From: Cytophagales bacterium CG12_big_fil_rev_8_21_14_0_65_40_12
GTDB lineage: Bacteria > Bacteroidota > Bacteroidia > Cytophagales > Cyclobacteriaceae
Assembly: GCA_002786855.1 (NCBI GenBank)
Contig: PCUU01000093.1
Location: 1-58,198, forward strand
Length of the DNA stretch: 58,198 nucleotides
Reading direction: 5' to 3'
A program made the position numbers and the translations under genes. Positions 8,388 through 17,001 of the stretch are shown here, piece by piece. Every line of letters starts with the position of its first letter. The first letter of the stretch is position 1. A model generated the notes under the pieces. That model worked only from the letters and a program-made list of their open reading frames with translations. It did not search any database and was not told where the DNA came from.

Positions 8388-9046
8388 GCCAACTCAGCAA
8401 TTACAGTTTGTCCACCTTTAGTGATTTGTCCAATTTCTACCTTAATCACCGCATCTAAAGGGAGAAATAGATCTACTCGAGAGCCAAATTTGATAAATCC
8501 GAATTCCTTGCCTTGGATCACGGACTGGTTTTCTTTTACATAGCACTTAATTCTACGAGCAGCAGCACCAGCAATTTGGCGCACCAAAATCTCTACTCCT
8601 TTATGGATTTGGTATACAATGGTTGTGCGTTCATTCTCGGTGCTTGACTTTGGATGCCAAGCCACCAAGTATTTGCCTTCGTGATATTTGTAATATTTGA
8701 TCAAACCAGTGACGGGGTTTCTGTTGACATGCACATTGAGTGGCGACATGAAAATCGAAACTTGAATTCTTTCCTTTCCCTTAAAGTATTCGTCCTCTGT
8801 GGTTTTTTCAATCACCACTACTTTTCCATCTGCCGGACAAATAATGTGCTTGTCATTGATCTCAATTTTTCGACTTGGATTTCTGAAAAATTGAAGTGAG
8901 AACAAAAAGAGGATCAAACTGATTGAACCACTTATAATGAGCCAAGGCGAGGAAACATGGAGTAAAAAGTAAAGCCCTGCGTTCAGTAATGATAATATGG
9001 AAAAGAGCACTATTAACAGTGCTCTTCCTTCTTTATGAATCGTCAT
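8384..9046 (-). CDS. psd: Phosphatidylserine decarboxylase proenzyme, short (PSD-A-like) type
   Basis: About 220 residues, matching the short Bacteroidota form. It makes phosphatidylethanolamine from phosphatidylserine at the membrane. FGSRVDLFLP near the C-terminus contains the GS cleavage pair that generates the pyruvoyl cofactor. FMSPLNVHVNR is a conserved catalytic segment. Two hydrophobic segments at residues 8-45 anchor it. I use the ATG at 9044-9046; the TTG one codon upstream is an alternative. It lies 15 bp after the glutamate dehydrogenase stop, at the end of an operon that also contains cdsA, the enzyme providing CDP-diacylglycerol earlier in the same pathway. Confidence 0.92.
   Translation of the reverse strand: MTIHKEGRALLIVLFSILSLLNAGLYFLLHVSSPWLIISGSISLILFLFSLQFFRNPSRKIEINDKHIICPADGKVVVIEKTTEDEYFKGKERIQVSIFMSPLNVHVNRNPVTGLIKYYKYHEGKYLVAWHPKSSTENERTTIVYQIHKGVEILVRQIAGAAARRIKCYVKENQSVIQGKEFGFIKFGSRVDLFLPLDAVIKVEIGQITKGGQTVIAELA
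9003..9026 (-). repeat. Nine-base inverted repeat inside the 5' end of psd
   Basis: AAGAGCACT (9003-9011) and AGTGCTCTT (9018-9026) are perfect arms around a six-base loop, 20 bases into psd. On the coding strand the hairpin is followed by a short T-run, like a weak terminator. It could act as an attenuator between gdh and psd. Confidence 0.6.
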
Positions 9047-9061
9047 CAAATAATAATCTTA

Positions 9062-10339
9062 TTAATATCCGCCACGGTATTGATAGGTGGATGCAACCTT
9101 GTCTATAGCAACGATATACGCAGCTATGCGCAAAGGTACATTGTATTTTTGTGATGTTTCATACACTTTGTCGAATGCATCTTTCATAATCCTGTCAGAT
9201 CTTCTGTTCACTCTTTCGCGTGTCCATTTATATCCTAAGCGGTTTTGAACCCATTCGAAATAAGAAACAGTAACCCCACCGGCATTTGCCAAAATATCTG
9301 GAACAACCAAAATGCCTTTTTCATTGATCACCTTGTCGGCTTCAGCAGAAGTTGGACCATTGGCACCTTCAACAATAAGTTTTGCCTTTATTTTTTCAAC
9401 ATTGCCAGAGTGAATTACGTCCTCTACAGCGGCAGGCACAAGTACATCCACTTCCAACAACAGTAACTCTCCTGCATTGTCCATCAGGTCTGCTCCAGCA
9501 AAACCTTCAAGCGTACCTTTATTGCCATCTCTGTAAGCAATCGCTTCTTTGATATTGATTCCTTTTTCGTTGTAATAAGCTCCAGAAATATCGCTTATGG
9601 CCACGATGGTACAACCTCTTTCTTCTAAAAGAAGAGCGGCAAAAGAACCAACATTACCAAACCCTTGAACGGCTACTGTAGCGTGGTAAGGGTTGATCAT
9701 CAGTTTTTCCATGGCTGCCAACGCAGACACCATTACTCCTCGGCCTGTGGCTTCTGTTCTACCTAAAGAACCACCAAGTACCAAAGGTTTTCCAGTGACT
9801 ACTGCATTCACAGTCATACCGTGTGCTCGAGAATATTCATCCATCAACCAAGCCATTTCTCTTGGTCCTGTACCCATGTCGGGGGCAGGAATATCACGGT
9901 CTGGCCCAAATACATCGAGCATGGCATTGGTGTAGGCGCGGGTCAATCTTTCGATTTCACCAGCCGACATTTCGCGCGGATTGCACTTAATTCCTCCTTT
10001 TGCTCCACCGTAGGGAATATCTACTACCGCACATTTCCAGGTCATCCAAGCGGCCAAGGCTTTAACCTCGTCTAAATGAACGTCCATTGCATATCTTATC
10101 CCCCCTTTGGAAGGGCCAAGAATGTTGGAATGAATTACTCGGTGTCCTTCGAAAACGCGAATAGATCCATTGTCCATCGTAATGGGAAGTGAAACTGAAA
10201 CTTGTTTTGAAGGGGATTTGAGCACGTTATATACTTGCTCGTCCAGTCCCAATGCTTCTGCAGCAATGTTAAACCTGGACATCATTGACTCGAAAGGATT
10301 AGCCTTGTCCTTAATCGGAGCCGGTTCAATGTAACCCAT
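9062..10339 (-). CDS. gdhA: Glutamate dehydrogenase (Glu/Leu/Phe/Val dehydrogenase family)
   Basis: About 425 residues. It interconverts glutamate and 2-oxoglutarate plus ammonia. GPSKGGIRY, then PYGGAKGGI with catalytic Lys114, and the Rossmann motif GFGNVGS near residue 210 are characteristic. PAPDMGTGPREMAW is the usual substrate-domain stretch. The ATG at 10337-10339 fits the usual N-terminus of the family; a TTG 42 bases upstream would add 14 unusual residues. A -7-like element CAAAATTA (minus-strand TAATTTTG) at 10369-10376 lies just upstream of the ATG, which supports the shorter start. Cofactor preference is not resolvable by eye. Confidence 0.93.
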   Translation of the reverse strand: MGYIEPAPIKDKANPFESMMSRFNIAAEALGLDEQVYNVLKSPSKQVSVSLPITMDNGSIRVFEGHRVIHSNILGPSKGGIRYAMDVHLDEVKALAAWMTWKCAVVDIPYGGAKGGIKCNPREMSAGEIERLTRAYTNAMLDVFGPDRDIPAPDMGTGPREMAWLMDEYSRAHGMTVNAVVTGKPLVLGGSLGRTEATGRGVMVSALAAMEKLMINPYHATVAVQGFGNVGSFAALLLEERGCTIVAISDISGAYYNEKGINIKEAIAYRDGNKGTLEGFAGADLMDNAGELLLLEVDVLVPAAVEDVIHSGNVEKIKAKLIVEGANGPTSAEADKVINEKGILVVPDILANAGGVTVSYFEWVQNRLGYKWTRERVNRRSDRIMKDAFDKVYETSQKYNVPLRIAAYIVAIDKVASTYQYRGGY

Positions 10340-10425
10340 AGAGAGAAATATCTTTTTAAAAACTCGGCCAAAATTAAGCAAATTTTAAGGCAAACCACCT
10401 TATCAATCGCATGTTATTTATGGCT

Positions 10426-11244
10426 TTATGTGATGACCATCAAATAGGCCGTCACGAACGGAAGCGCGAAGAGCAGTCCATCAAACCGATCCAGGAAACC
10501 CCCATGCCCCGGAATTAGGCTTCCAGAATCTTTAATGGCCAGTTTTCGCTTAAAAAGTGACTCAATTAAATCGCCATAACTCCCGAAAATGCTCATGATT
10601 ATGGCAAGGCCTATCCACTCTAAAGTAGTCAATTCGCTAAAATATAAACTGTAGAAATAAAGTACGGCTATCGAAATAAGCCCACCTCCAATGGTACCTT
10701 CCCATGTTTTCTTGGGTGAGATGGCTTCAAAAAGCTTCGTTTTTCCCATCGTTTTTCCCACCAAATAGGCACCTGTGTCATTGGCCCATTGCGCCAAAAG
10801 TATTCCGATTACCAGCACATAACTGTAGTTCCCCTCTTTAAATGCGACTACATTCATTAAGCTCAAGGGAAAGGCAATGTAAACCACTCCGAGCAGCGTT
10901 AATCCCAAAGAAACAATGGGGTTGTGGGTTTTATGCTTATAGAGGGCAAACAGAAAACACATTACCAATAAGGGGGGCAGTATCCAAAAATATTTGATTT
11001 CTAAGAGGCCCATGCAGACTAAGTAGACTGCTATGAAGAGGCATAGACTAAAAAAAGTGCCCCAAAGCCGGAAAGGCGTATTGCCAGAAGATTTTACCAA
11101 TCCATAAAACTCGTGTGAGGTAAGCAGCAGGATAATCAAGAAAATAACCCCAAAGCTCCAGGCATTGTAGATTATTCCAGATAGAACAAGTGCTACGCCT
11201 ATTAAGCCAGAAATAATTCTTAGGAGAAGATTACTCATTTTCAT
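10426..11244 (-). CDS. cdsA: Phosphatidate cytidylyltransferase
   Basis: CdsA makes CDP-diacylglycerol from phosphatidic acid and CTP in the inner membrane. It is 272 residues with about eight hydrophobic helices. The C-terminal signature is clear: SPKKTWEG, GDLIESLFKRKLAIKDSGS, then LPGHGG-like IPGHGGFLDRFD, with the metal-binding acidic residues. The start overlaps the DUF2007 stop (ATGA). Together with psd further down the same operon it supplies phospholipid synthesis. Confidence 0.94.
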   Translation of the reverse strand: MKMSNLLLRIISGLIGVALVLSGIIYNAWSFGVIFLIILLLTSHEFYGLVKSSGNTPFRLWGTFFSLCLFIAVYLVCMGLLEIKYFWILPPLLVMCFLFALYKHKTHNPIVSLGLTLLGVVYIAFPLSLMNVVAFKEGNYSYVLVIGILLAQWANDTGAYLVGKTMGKTKLFEAISPKKTWEGTIGGGLISIAVLYFYSLYFSELTTLEWIGLAIIMSIFGSYGDLIESLFKRKLAIKDSGSLIPGHGGFLDRFDGLLFALPFVTAYLMVIT

Positions 11245-11444
11245 GCGAATTCCAGGTCTCCAATTATTTTCAAGGCCTTCATGGTGTGTTCGTTTTCTAC
11301 TTTCACCTCAATCAGTCCGAATAAGTAGGAAGAATCCTTTTGATTGAGAATAATCGCTTGAATATCTGCGTCTTTTAGTACTGATTTCACTATTTCCGCT
11401 TGGTGTGCCAGGTTGGTTTTAAATACCGATTGCCAGTTGCTCAT
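11241..11444 (-). CDS. DUF2007 family small protein
   Basis: 67 residues matching the DUF2007 pattern (putative signal-transducing protein family): VFKTNLAHQAEIVKSVLKDA, then a variable stretch and VKVENEHTMKALKII. The fold is a small ferredoxin-like domain of unknown role. It overlaps the CPBP gene upstream and cdsA downstream by four bases each, so all three are translationally coupled. Cytosolic; no function can be assigned. Confidence 0.75.
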   Translation of the reverse strand: MSNWQSVFKTNLAHQAEIVKSVLKDADIQAIILNQKDSSYLFGLIEVKVENEHTMKALKIIGDLEFA

Positions 11445-12493
11445 GGGGTAGATTTTGGCTTAAGATAGTAATTTCTGAATAGGAATAAGAGTAGGGCACA
11501 TAGGACGAGCCCACCCACTGAATAGGCGATGGGTAGTGATTCAGGATCATCGGGATTTACTTCAATAATTCCTAACTGAAATAGATAAGCTACGATCAGC
11601 GAAAGCCCATTATTAGTAATGTGAGCAATAATGGGATACCAAAGATTGCCTGACCACACATATAAATAGCCAAAAAGAGCACCCAGTGCCATCCTAGGAA
11701 ACAACCCATAAAACTGAAGGTGAATTGCTGAAAACAAGAATGCCGATACCCAAATTGCAACATGGGTATTTTTAGACCAACGATGGAGTCCGTTTTGGAC
11801 TAAACCTCTAAAAAGTAACTCTTCACCAATCCCCGGCAAAATGGCCACTACAATAAAGGCCAAAACGAAAGCGCTAAAGCTGTTGAAGGTGGTGAACATC
11901 TTAGTAGTTTCGGCCAATGACTCTTCGATGTCCTTCGCCCATTTTTCAAAGCCAGACATAAATTCAGGCAATTGGATATTAGAATTCCATTCAATGATAT
12001 ATCCATTCACCAAAATAAAAGCAACGGTGGCAAAGAGCGCAATCAAGAACGGCATTGGCTCAACTTTACTTTCGTCAAAAAGCGAATTGAGTGATTTTCC
12101 CGCAAGATTTTTCATATAAAACCAGGGCACTAGCATGGTGAAAAAAATCGTGTAAAGTGATTGGGATAAGAATACTTGCGTTTGCGAAATGTGTTCATAG
12201 AGCGAGTTAGGGTCGCTCATCACTTCTAAACCTGCTCCGTTTGCCACTAAAAAGATAAACATGGCGATGGTAGCCACGAACTGACCAATGAAGAAGCCTG
12301 CGAACATTAGACCCAAAATCACCCAAAAACTTTTTGAAACAGAAGACTCAATTTCAGTGATCACGACCTCTTTTTCAATAACCGTCTTGGACCCTAAAGA
12401 ATCGGGGTCTTCCACCAATACTTCTTTATCAATGAAGCTTCTTACTTTCTTCGCTCTTAAGGAAACGTCAATGCCATTATCTATTCTCGCCAT
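11441..12493 (-). CDS. CPBP family intramembrane glutamic endopeptidase
   Basis: 350 residues, first gene of the cdsA operon. It has about eight membrane helices. The Abi/CPBP motifs are present: EELLFRG near residue 225, a histidine in SAIHLQFYG and HITNNGLS. CPBP enzymes relate to Rce1 CAAX proteases; many bacterial members have no known substrate. The N-terminal 75 residues are a hydrophilic extension (DNGIDVSLRAKKVRSFIDKE...) not needed for catalysis. The start is 35 bp from the divergent dusB start. Confidence 0.88.
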   Translation of the reverse strand: MARIDNGIDVSLRAKKVRSFIDKEVLVEDPDSLGSKTVIEKEVVITEIESSVSKSFWVILGLMFAGFFIGQFVATIAMFIFLVANGAGLEVMSDPNSLYEHISQTQVFLSQSLYTIFFTMLVPWFYMKNLAGKSLNSLFDESKVEPMPFLIALFATVAFILVNGYIIEWNSNIQLPEFMSGFEKWAKDIEESLAETTKMFTTFNSFSAFVLAFIVVAILPGIGEELLFRGLVQNGLHRWSKNTHVAIWVSAFLFSAIHLQFYGLFPRMALGALFGYLYVWSGNLWYPIIAHITNNGLSLIVAYLFQLGIIEVNPDDPESLPIAYSVGGLVLCALLLFLFRNYYLKPKSTP

Positions 12494-12528
12494 AATGCCA
12501 TAAATTTACGCGATTTTTCGAAAGAGGC

Positions 12529-13524
12529 ATGGTTAAAATAGGGAACATAGAAGTTGGCGAATTTCCGCTGTTATTGGCTCCAATGGAGGATGTAAGCGAT
12601 CCACCTTTCAGAGCGGTATGCAAGGAAAACGGGGCAGACCTTATGTATACTGAATTTATTTCTTCAGAAGGCCTCATTCGCAATGCTGAAAAGAGTGTTC
12701 AGAAGTTGGACATTTATGATTACGAACGTCCGATTGGCATTCAGATTTTTGGTGATAAAATAGATTCAATGCGCGAAGCTGCTGCCATTGCCGAAGCTGC
12801 GCAGCCAGAAATTATTGACATCAACTATGGTTGTCCGGTTAAAAAAGTAGCTTGTAAAGGAGCAGGGGCTGGTATTCTTCTGGATATCCCAAAGATGCAG
12901 GCCATGGCTGGTGAAATCGTTAAACAAGTAAGTTTACCTGTTACCGTAAAAACCCGCTTGGGTTGGGACGACTCTACGATTAGAATTGTAGAAGTGGCAA
13001 AAAGACTGCAAGATGTTGGCGTACAGGCTTTGACCATTCATGGCCGCACAAGGGCTCAAATGTACAAAGGTGTAGCAGATTGGACCAAGATTGCAGAAGT
13101 TAAAAATCATCCAGACATCCATATCCCTATTTTTGGCAATGGTGACATCGACTCTCCTGAGAAGGCGCTTGAATACAAAAACAAATATGAGGTGGACGGG
13201 ATAATGATAGGCCGAGCAGCCATAGGTTATCCATGGATCTTCAATGAAATCAAGCATTTCATGAAAATGGGTGAACATTTGCCTGCCCCAACAATGGAGC
13301 AACGTGTATCAACCGCGAAAAAGCACCTTCAATTCTCTTTAGAATGGAAAAATGAACTTCAAGGAATTTTTGAAATGCGCAGACACTACACCAATTATTT
13401 CAGGGGAATCCCTAACTTCAAGCCCTTTAGGACCCGCTTGGTAGAATCTGAAAATCCGAATGAGCTGTTCGATATTTTGGATGAAATCGCAGCTGAGTTC
13501 ACAGATGCCTTTGCAATTGCTTGA
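12529..13524 (+). CDS. dusB: tRNA-dihydrouridine synthase, DusB type
   Basis: 331 residues. FMN-dependent reduction of uridine to dihydrouridine in tRNA. The N-terminal LLLAPMEDVSDPPFR, the catalytic Cys102 in NYGCPVKK, and the FMN-phosphate binding segments (TIHGRTRAQMY, GNGDI, IMIGRAAIGYPW) identify the family. The helical C-terminal domain is complete. Its stop overlaps the EamA start by one base (TGATG). Confidence 0.92.
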   Translation: MVKIGNIEVGEFPLLLAPMEDVSDPPFRAVCKENGADLMYTEFISSEGLIRNAEKSVQKLDIYDYERPIGIQIFGDKIDSMREAAAIAEAAQPEIIDINYGCPVKKVACKGAGAGILLDIPKMQAMAGEIVKQVSLPVTVKTRLGWDDSTIRIVEVAKRLQDVGVQALTIHGRTRAQMYKGVADWTKIAEVKNHPDIHIPIFGNGDIDSPEKALEYKNKYEVDGIMIGRAAIGYPWIFNEIKHFMKMGEHLPAPTMEQRVSTAKKHLQFSLEWKNELQGIFEMRRHYTNYFRGIPNFKPFRTRLVESENPNELFDILDEIAAEFTDAFAIA

Positions 13525-14420
13525 TGAAAAACACTAATGTGCTCGCTTGGTCAATATTGATCATTTTGTCCCTGGTTTGGGGCAGCTCTTTTATTTTAAT
13601 CAAACGCGGTTTAGAAGTATTCAATGCAGGCGAAGTTGGGGCAATTCGTATTTTAGCTGCTTGTCTTTTCACACTTCCTTTTTCTATTCCTCAGGTAAGA
13701 AAGCTTAGTTTTAGGCACCTTAAACTGTTGTTCATCATTGGCTTAGTGGGCAGCTTTATTCCTGCTTTTCTGTTTGCCATTGGCCAAACCCAATTGCCTA
13801 GTGGAATCACTGGGGTATTGAATGGCCTGACACCTGTCTCGGTGCTCATCATAGGCGTGGTTTTCTTCAAACAAGAAATTACCAGATTGAAAACAGTTGG
13901 ATTGATAGTTGCTTTCGTTGGAACGATAGTTTTACTTTCTGCTGGTGGGAATGGGGGTTTTAGAGGAATTAATCTTTATGCTCTTTTCATTGTCTTTGCG
14001 ACCATATGCTATGGCACCAACTTGAATGTAATTAAATACTACTTAGCAGACCTAAAGCCTTTGGTGATTACCGCTGTCAGTATTTTGTTCATGGGGCCAT
14101 TGGCAGGTTTGTACTTACTGCTTTTTACAGATTTTTCTGTCAAACTGGCTACGGTGAATGGTGCCTTAGCCGCTTTTGGTTATGTTTCCTTGTTAGGTAT
14201 TATGGGCACGGCCATTGCACTGGTATTGTTCAATAGACTGGTGCAAATCACAACGCCAATTTTTGCAAGCACCGTTACCTACCTCATTCCAGTAGTGGCT
14301 TTAATTTGGGGATTTTTTGATGGAGAAATGATTGTGCTGGGTCAGTTGCTGGGCATGGCGGCCATTTTTGTAGGGGTGTACATCACCAACCGCAAGAAAA
14401 TCAATTCAAAGAAAATTTAG
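13524..14420 (+). CDS. EamA/DMT-superfamily transporter
   Basis: 298 residues and ten predicted membrane helices arranged as two EamA repeats (about residues 8-140 and 150-290). LSLVWGSSFILIKRGL at the N-terminus is the typical first-helix motif of DMT exporters. The ATG at 13524 overlaps the dusB TGA; a TTG one codon earlier is less likely. Substrate unknown, usually metabolites or amino acids. The last 20 bases overlap the convergent nuclease-fold gene. Confidence 0.88.
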   Translation: MKNTNVLAWSILIILSLVWGSSFILIKRGLEVFNAGEVGAIRILAACLFTLPFSIPQVRKLSFRHLKLLFIIGLVGSFIPAFLFAIGQTQLPSGITGVLNGLTPVSVLIIGVVFFKQEITRLKTVGLIVAFVGTIVLLSAGGNGGFRGINLYALFIVFATICYGTNLNVIKYYLADLKPLVITAVSILFMGPLAGLYLLLFTDFSVKLATVNGALAAFGYVSLLGIMGTAIALVLFNRLVQITTPIFASTVTYLIPVVALIWGFFDGEMIVLGQLLGMAAIFVGVYITNRKKINSKKI

Positions 14421-15243
14421 CAAAGACCAAATAGTGATCAGAAGGGTACATTTTGTTTCGTTCAAAACGATCAATGCCTGAGTCGATCATGGTGAACTTA
14501 TCGCTTCTTCTGTGAAAGATGTAGTCGATTCTGGGGCAGTTTTTGCCGCCATGAAAACTGTGATAGGTACAGCCCTCAAGTTTTTCTCCGGTATAAGTAT
14601 CGACATAACTCTCGCGGATCATTTGAATAATGAGATTTTCTGAGGTGGCGTTTAAATCGCCTACTAAAAGTGTGGGATACTGCTCCTTGTAGTCTTCCAG
14701 TTTAGATAGGATTAATTGAATGCTATTCAATCTCGATGATTCCGATCTGTAATCTAACAGTACATTAAGTACCCGGATTCTTTTCTTTGAACTTTTGTTT
14801 TCCAGAACTACCATGGTGGCAATTCTTGGCGCAGTATTTCCCCAACTTTTTGTGGCGGGTTTGTTGGGAGTATCCGAAAGCCAAAAGGTTTCGTCTTCAA
14901 TCAATTTCCAATTCTTTTTACTAAAAAGTACGGCATTGGCCTTGCCATCACCATTTTCTAATCCTTGAGTGCGATAAACGACATCCAAGCCAGTAACGCC
15001 TTTTGTAACATCTTTGATTTGGGTTTCATTTACTTCTTGAAGGCAAATGATACCGTCCTTGTAGGTTTGCAGATTGGCAATGGCCCTACTTTTTCTAATC
15101 TTCCAAGTATTATCCAAATCAGCTGGAGTGCCGTAGAGCAAATTCATGGAGGCTACCAAAATTTCACCTGAGTTGTTGGCTTGAAATGCTTTAGCATCTA
15201 AAAATGTGCAGCTTACAATCAGAAAACAGATCAAATATTTCAT
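14401..15243 (-). CDS. Secreted endonuclease/exonuclease/phosphatase-fold protein
   Basis: 280 residues with an N-terminal signal peptide (LICFLIVSCTFLDAKA). Family motifs are ASMNLLYG, CLQEVNE (metal-binding Glu), LLVGDLNAT (catalytic Asp/Asn) and YPSDHYLVFAKF (terminal Asp-His). The family includes DNase I-like nucleases, sphingomyelinases and phosphoinositide phosphatases; the substrate cannot be told. It is likely periplasmic or secreted, and is separated from the pafA gene by a terminator. Confidence 0.85.
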   Translation of the reverse strand: MKYLICFLIVSCTFLDAKAFQANNSGEILVASMNLLYGTPADLDNTWKIRKSRAIANLQTYKDGIICLQEVNETQIKDVTKGVTGLDVVYRTQGLENGDGKANAVLFSKKNWKLIEDETFWLSDTPNKPATKSWGNTAPRIATMVVLENKSSKKRIRVLNVLLDYRSESSRLNSIQLILSKLEDYKEQYPTLLVGDLNATSENLIIQMIRESYVDTYTGEKLEGCTYHSFHGGKNCPRIDYIFHRRSDKFTMIDSGIDRFERNKMYPSDHYLVFAKFSLN

Positions 15244-15290
15244 CGCCTAAATTTGCCTTAAAAGGCCGAAGAGAAAAAATTTTCGGCCTA

Positions 15291-15338
15291 AAAAATGAAA
15301 AAGCCTAAAAATCCTCCGTTTATCGAAGATTTTCAGGC
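15291..15338 (-). terminator. Rho-independent terminator after the PafA-type gene
   Basis: On the minus strand an 11-bp stem (arms 15328-15338 and 15303-15313, one non-Watson-Crick pair) is followed by TTTTTCATTTTTT. It sits 20 bases downstream of the phosphatase stop. Confidence 0.8.
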
Positions 15339-15358
15339 CAGCAAAAAAAGTTCTTTTA

Positions 15359-16990
15359 TTACTTGAACAATTCTTGAATTACCTGTCCTGTCGAACCATT
15401 GGGCAATCTCATGTTCAAAAGCATACTGATGGATGGGGCAATATCTGTAATATGGATTTCTCGCACCGATTTTCCCTGCTTGATTCCCCAACCGTAAAAT
15501 AGGATTGGAATATGGGTATCGTAAGTCCAGGGGCTTCCATGACCAGTTCCTTTGCTTCCCCCAAGCTGCCAAGCAGGATCTAAAACAACAATTACATCAC
15601 CCGATTCCTTTGTATGAAAGGCATTTTGAATGAGCTGTTTTGCACCTCTGCTAAAATCATTTCTTACCAAATCACGAGCGGTCAAGGCAATATAAACACC
15701 TTCCTGTTCCATCATTTTCTCAGCTATAAAGATTTGCATGGCATATAAATCAATCCCTTCGGATGCGATTAAATCATGGTTGAGATGAATGGTTTCGGAG
15801 AAGGATTCAATCCATTTTTTATCTCCAAACTTGGCTGCCAGTGCCTCTGTTACGTTCTGACGCATAGCACCTAAGTTGGCATTGTCGGCCCTAAAGCCAT
15901 CATTCTTCATGCGAATAGAATTTTCGGCTACTGCGTGATCGGCAGAAAGAAAGACAGTGTATTGCCCTTTGCCGAGTTTAGCATCTAAAGAGGCGAAAAG
16001 GGTGGCCAAATCTTTGTCTAAGCGCAAATAAATGTCTTGAACCTCTTTTGAATGTGGCCCGAAATTGTGTCCAACATAGTCAGTGCTTGAATAGCTGATT
16101 GCCAAAAAATCAGTAATCGCATCATCACCAAGGTTTTCTGCATCAATCGAGGCCAAGGCAAGATCGGTCAAAATGCTATTGCCGAATGGTGTATTGGGCA
16201 GCAAGGAATAATTACGATTTGTAGTTCTCAGCTCTTTTAAATGATAGGGGAAAGTGGGTGTTTCTTTTCCAGAAAAACCTCTTTCAAATTCGGAATTATC
16301 GACCCCACTCGCAGCATATTTGTCGCTTGGGAGCATCAAATCCCAAGTCATATCTAAATACTGGTCGGCTTTCTTTTGATTGTTGAAATCCTTGACCCAA
16401 GCAGGTAGCTCATTCATATAATAGGTAGAGGTCATAAAATTGCCCGTGTTAGAATCGTACCAATAAGAGCCATCAGACAAATGCCCACCTGGCAAAGCAG
16501 ATCCGCGGTCTTTGATAGACATTGCAATCACTTTGCTCCTTTTTTGAGTATAAAGTTTTAGCTCATCGGTGATGGTAGAAGAGTATAAATTCTTGGGTGA
16601 GATTTGCCCGGCAGAGATGGATCCACCTATGGCCCTGGCCGCGGTGTCTTCAGCGCAATAAACACTTCTTTTAAGTAATCGGCTATACCAATTGTTTTCA
16701 ACAATGCCATGTACAGAAGGCGTGGTGCCTGTGTAAATTGAGGCATGGCCTGGGCCAGTGCTGGTAGCCGCATAGTTGTAATGGGCATTGCTGGCCATAA
16801 AACCTTCCTCCACTAATCTTTTGAATCCTCCCTCGCCAAAATTATCATAAAAGCGGGTAAGGTATTCTTGTTTCATTTGATCTACCACAATACCCACGAC
16901 CAGCTTTGGTTTCTCGGTGATTTGTTGACCGAAAACAGCGGTTGAGGTTAAGAATAGAGCGGCAATCAATAAGTATGATTTATTTTTCAT
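15359..16990 (-). CDS. pafA: PafA-like alkaline phosphatase (alkaline phosphatase superfamily)
   Basis: 543 residues with a cleavable signal peptide ending in VFGQ. The PafA active site can be read directly: Asp37 (VVDQM), nucleophile Thr78 (STGPGH), Asn100 (ENNW), Lys160 and Arg162 (IKDRGS), Asp/His in STDYVGH, Asp-His in SADHA and the last His in GTGHGSPW. These match the Elizabethkingia PafA residues within one or two positions. PafA is a calcium-independent periplasmic phosphomonoesterase that releases phosphate from many substrates. The start lies 11 bp after the WG-repeat gene, so they share an operon. Confidence 0.92.
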   Translation of the reverse strand: MKNKSYLLIAALFLTSTAVFGQQITEKPKLVVGIVVDQMKQEYLTRFYDNFGEGGFKRLVEEGFMASNAHYNYAATSTGPGHASIYTGTTPSVHGIVENNWYSRLLKRSVYCAEDTAARAIGGSISAGQISPKNLYSSTITDELKLYTQKRSKVIAMSIKDRGSALPGGHLSDGSYWYDSNTGNFMTSTYYMNELPAWVKDFNNQKKADQYLDMTWDLMLPSDKYAASGVDNSEFERGFSGKETPTFPYHLKELRTTNRNYSLLPNTPFGNSILTDLALASIDAENLGDDAITDFLAISYSSTDYVGHNFGPHSKEVQDIYLRLDKDLATLFASLDAKLGKGQYTVFLSADHAVAENSIRMKNDGFRADNANLGAMRQNVTEALAAKFGDKKWIESFSETIHLNHDLIASEGIDLYAMQIFIAEKMMEQEGVYIALTARDLVRNDFSRGAKQLIQNAFHTKESGDVIVVLDPAWQLGGSKGTGHGSPWTYDTHIPILFYGWGIKQGKSVREIHITDIAPSISMLLNMRLPNGSTGQVIQELFK

Positions 16991-17001
16991 GGCTTAGATA
17001 T

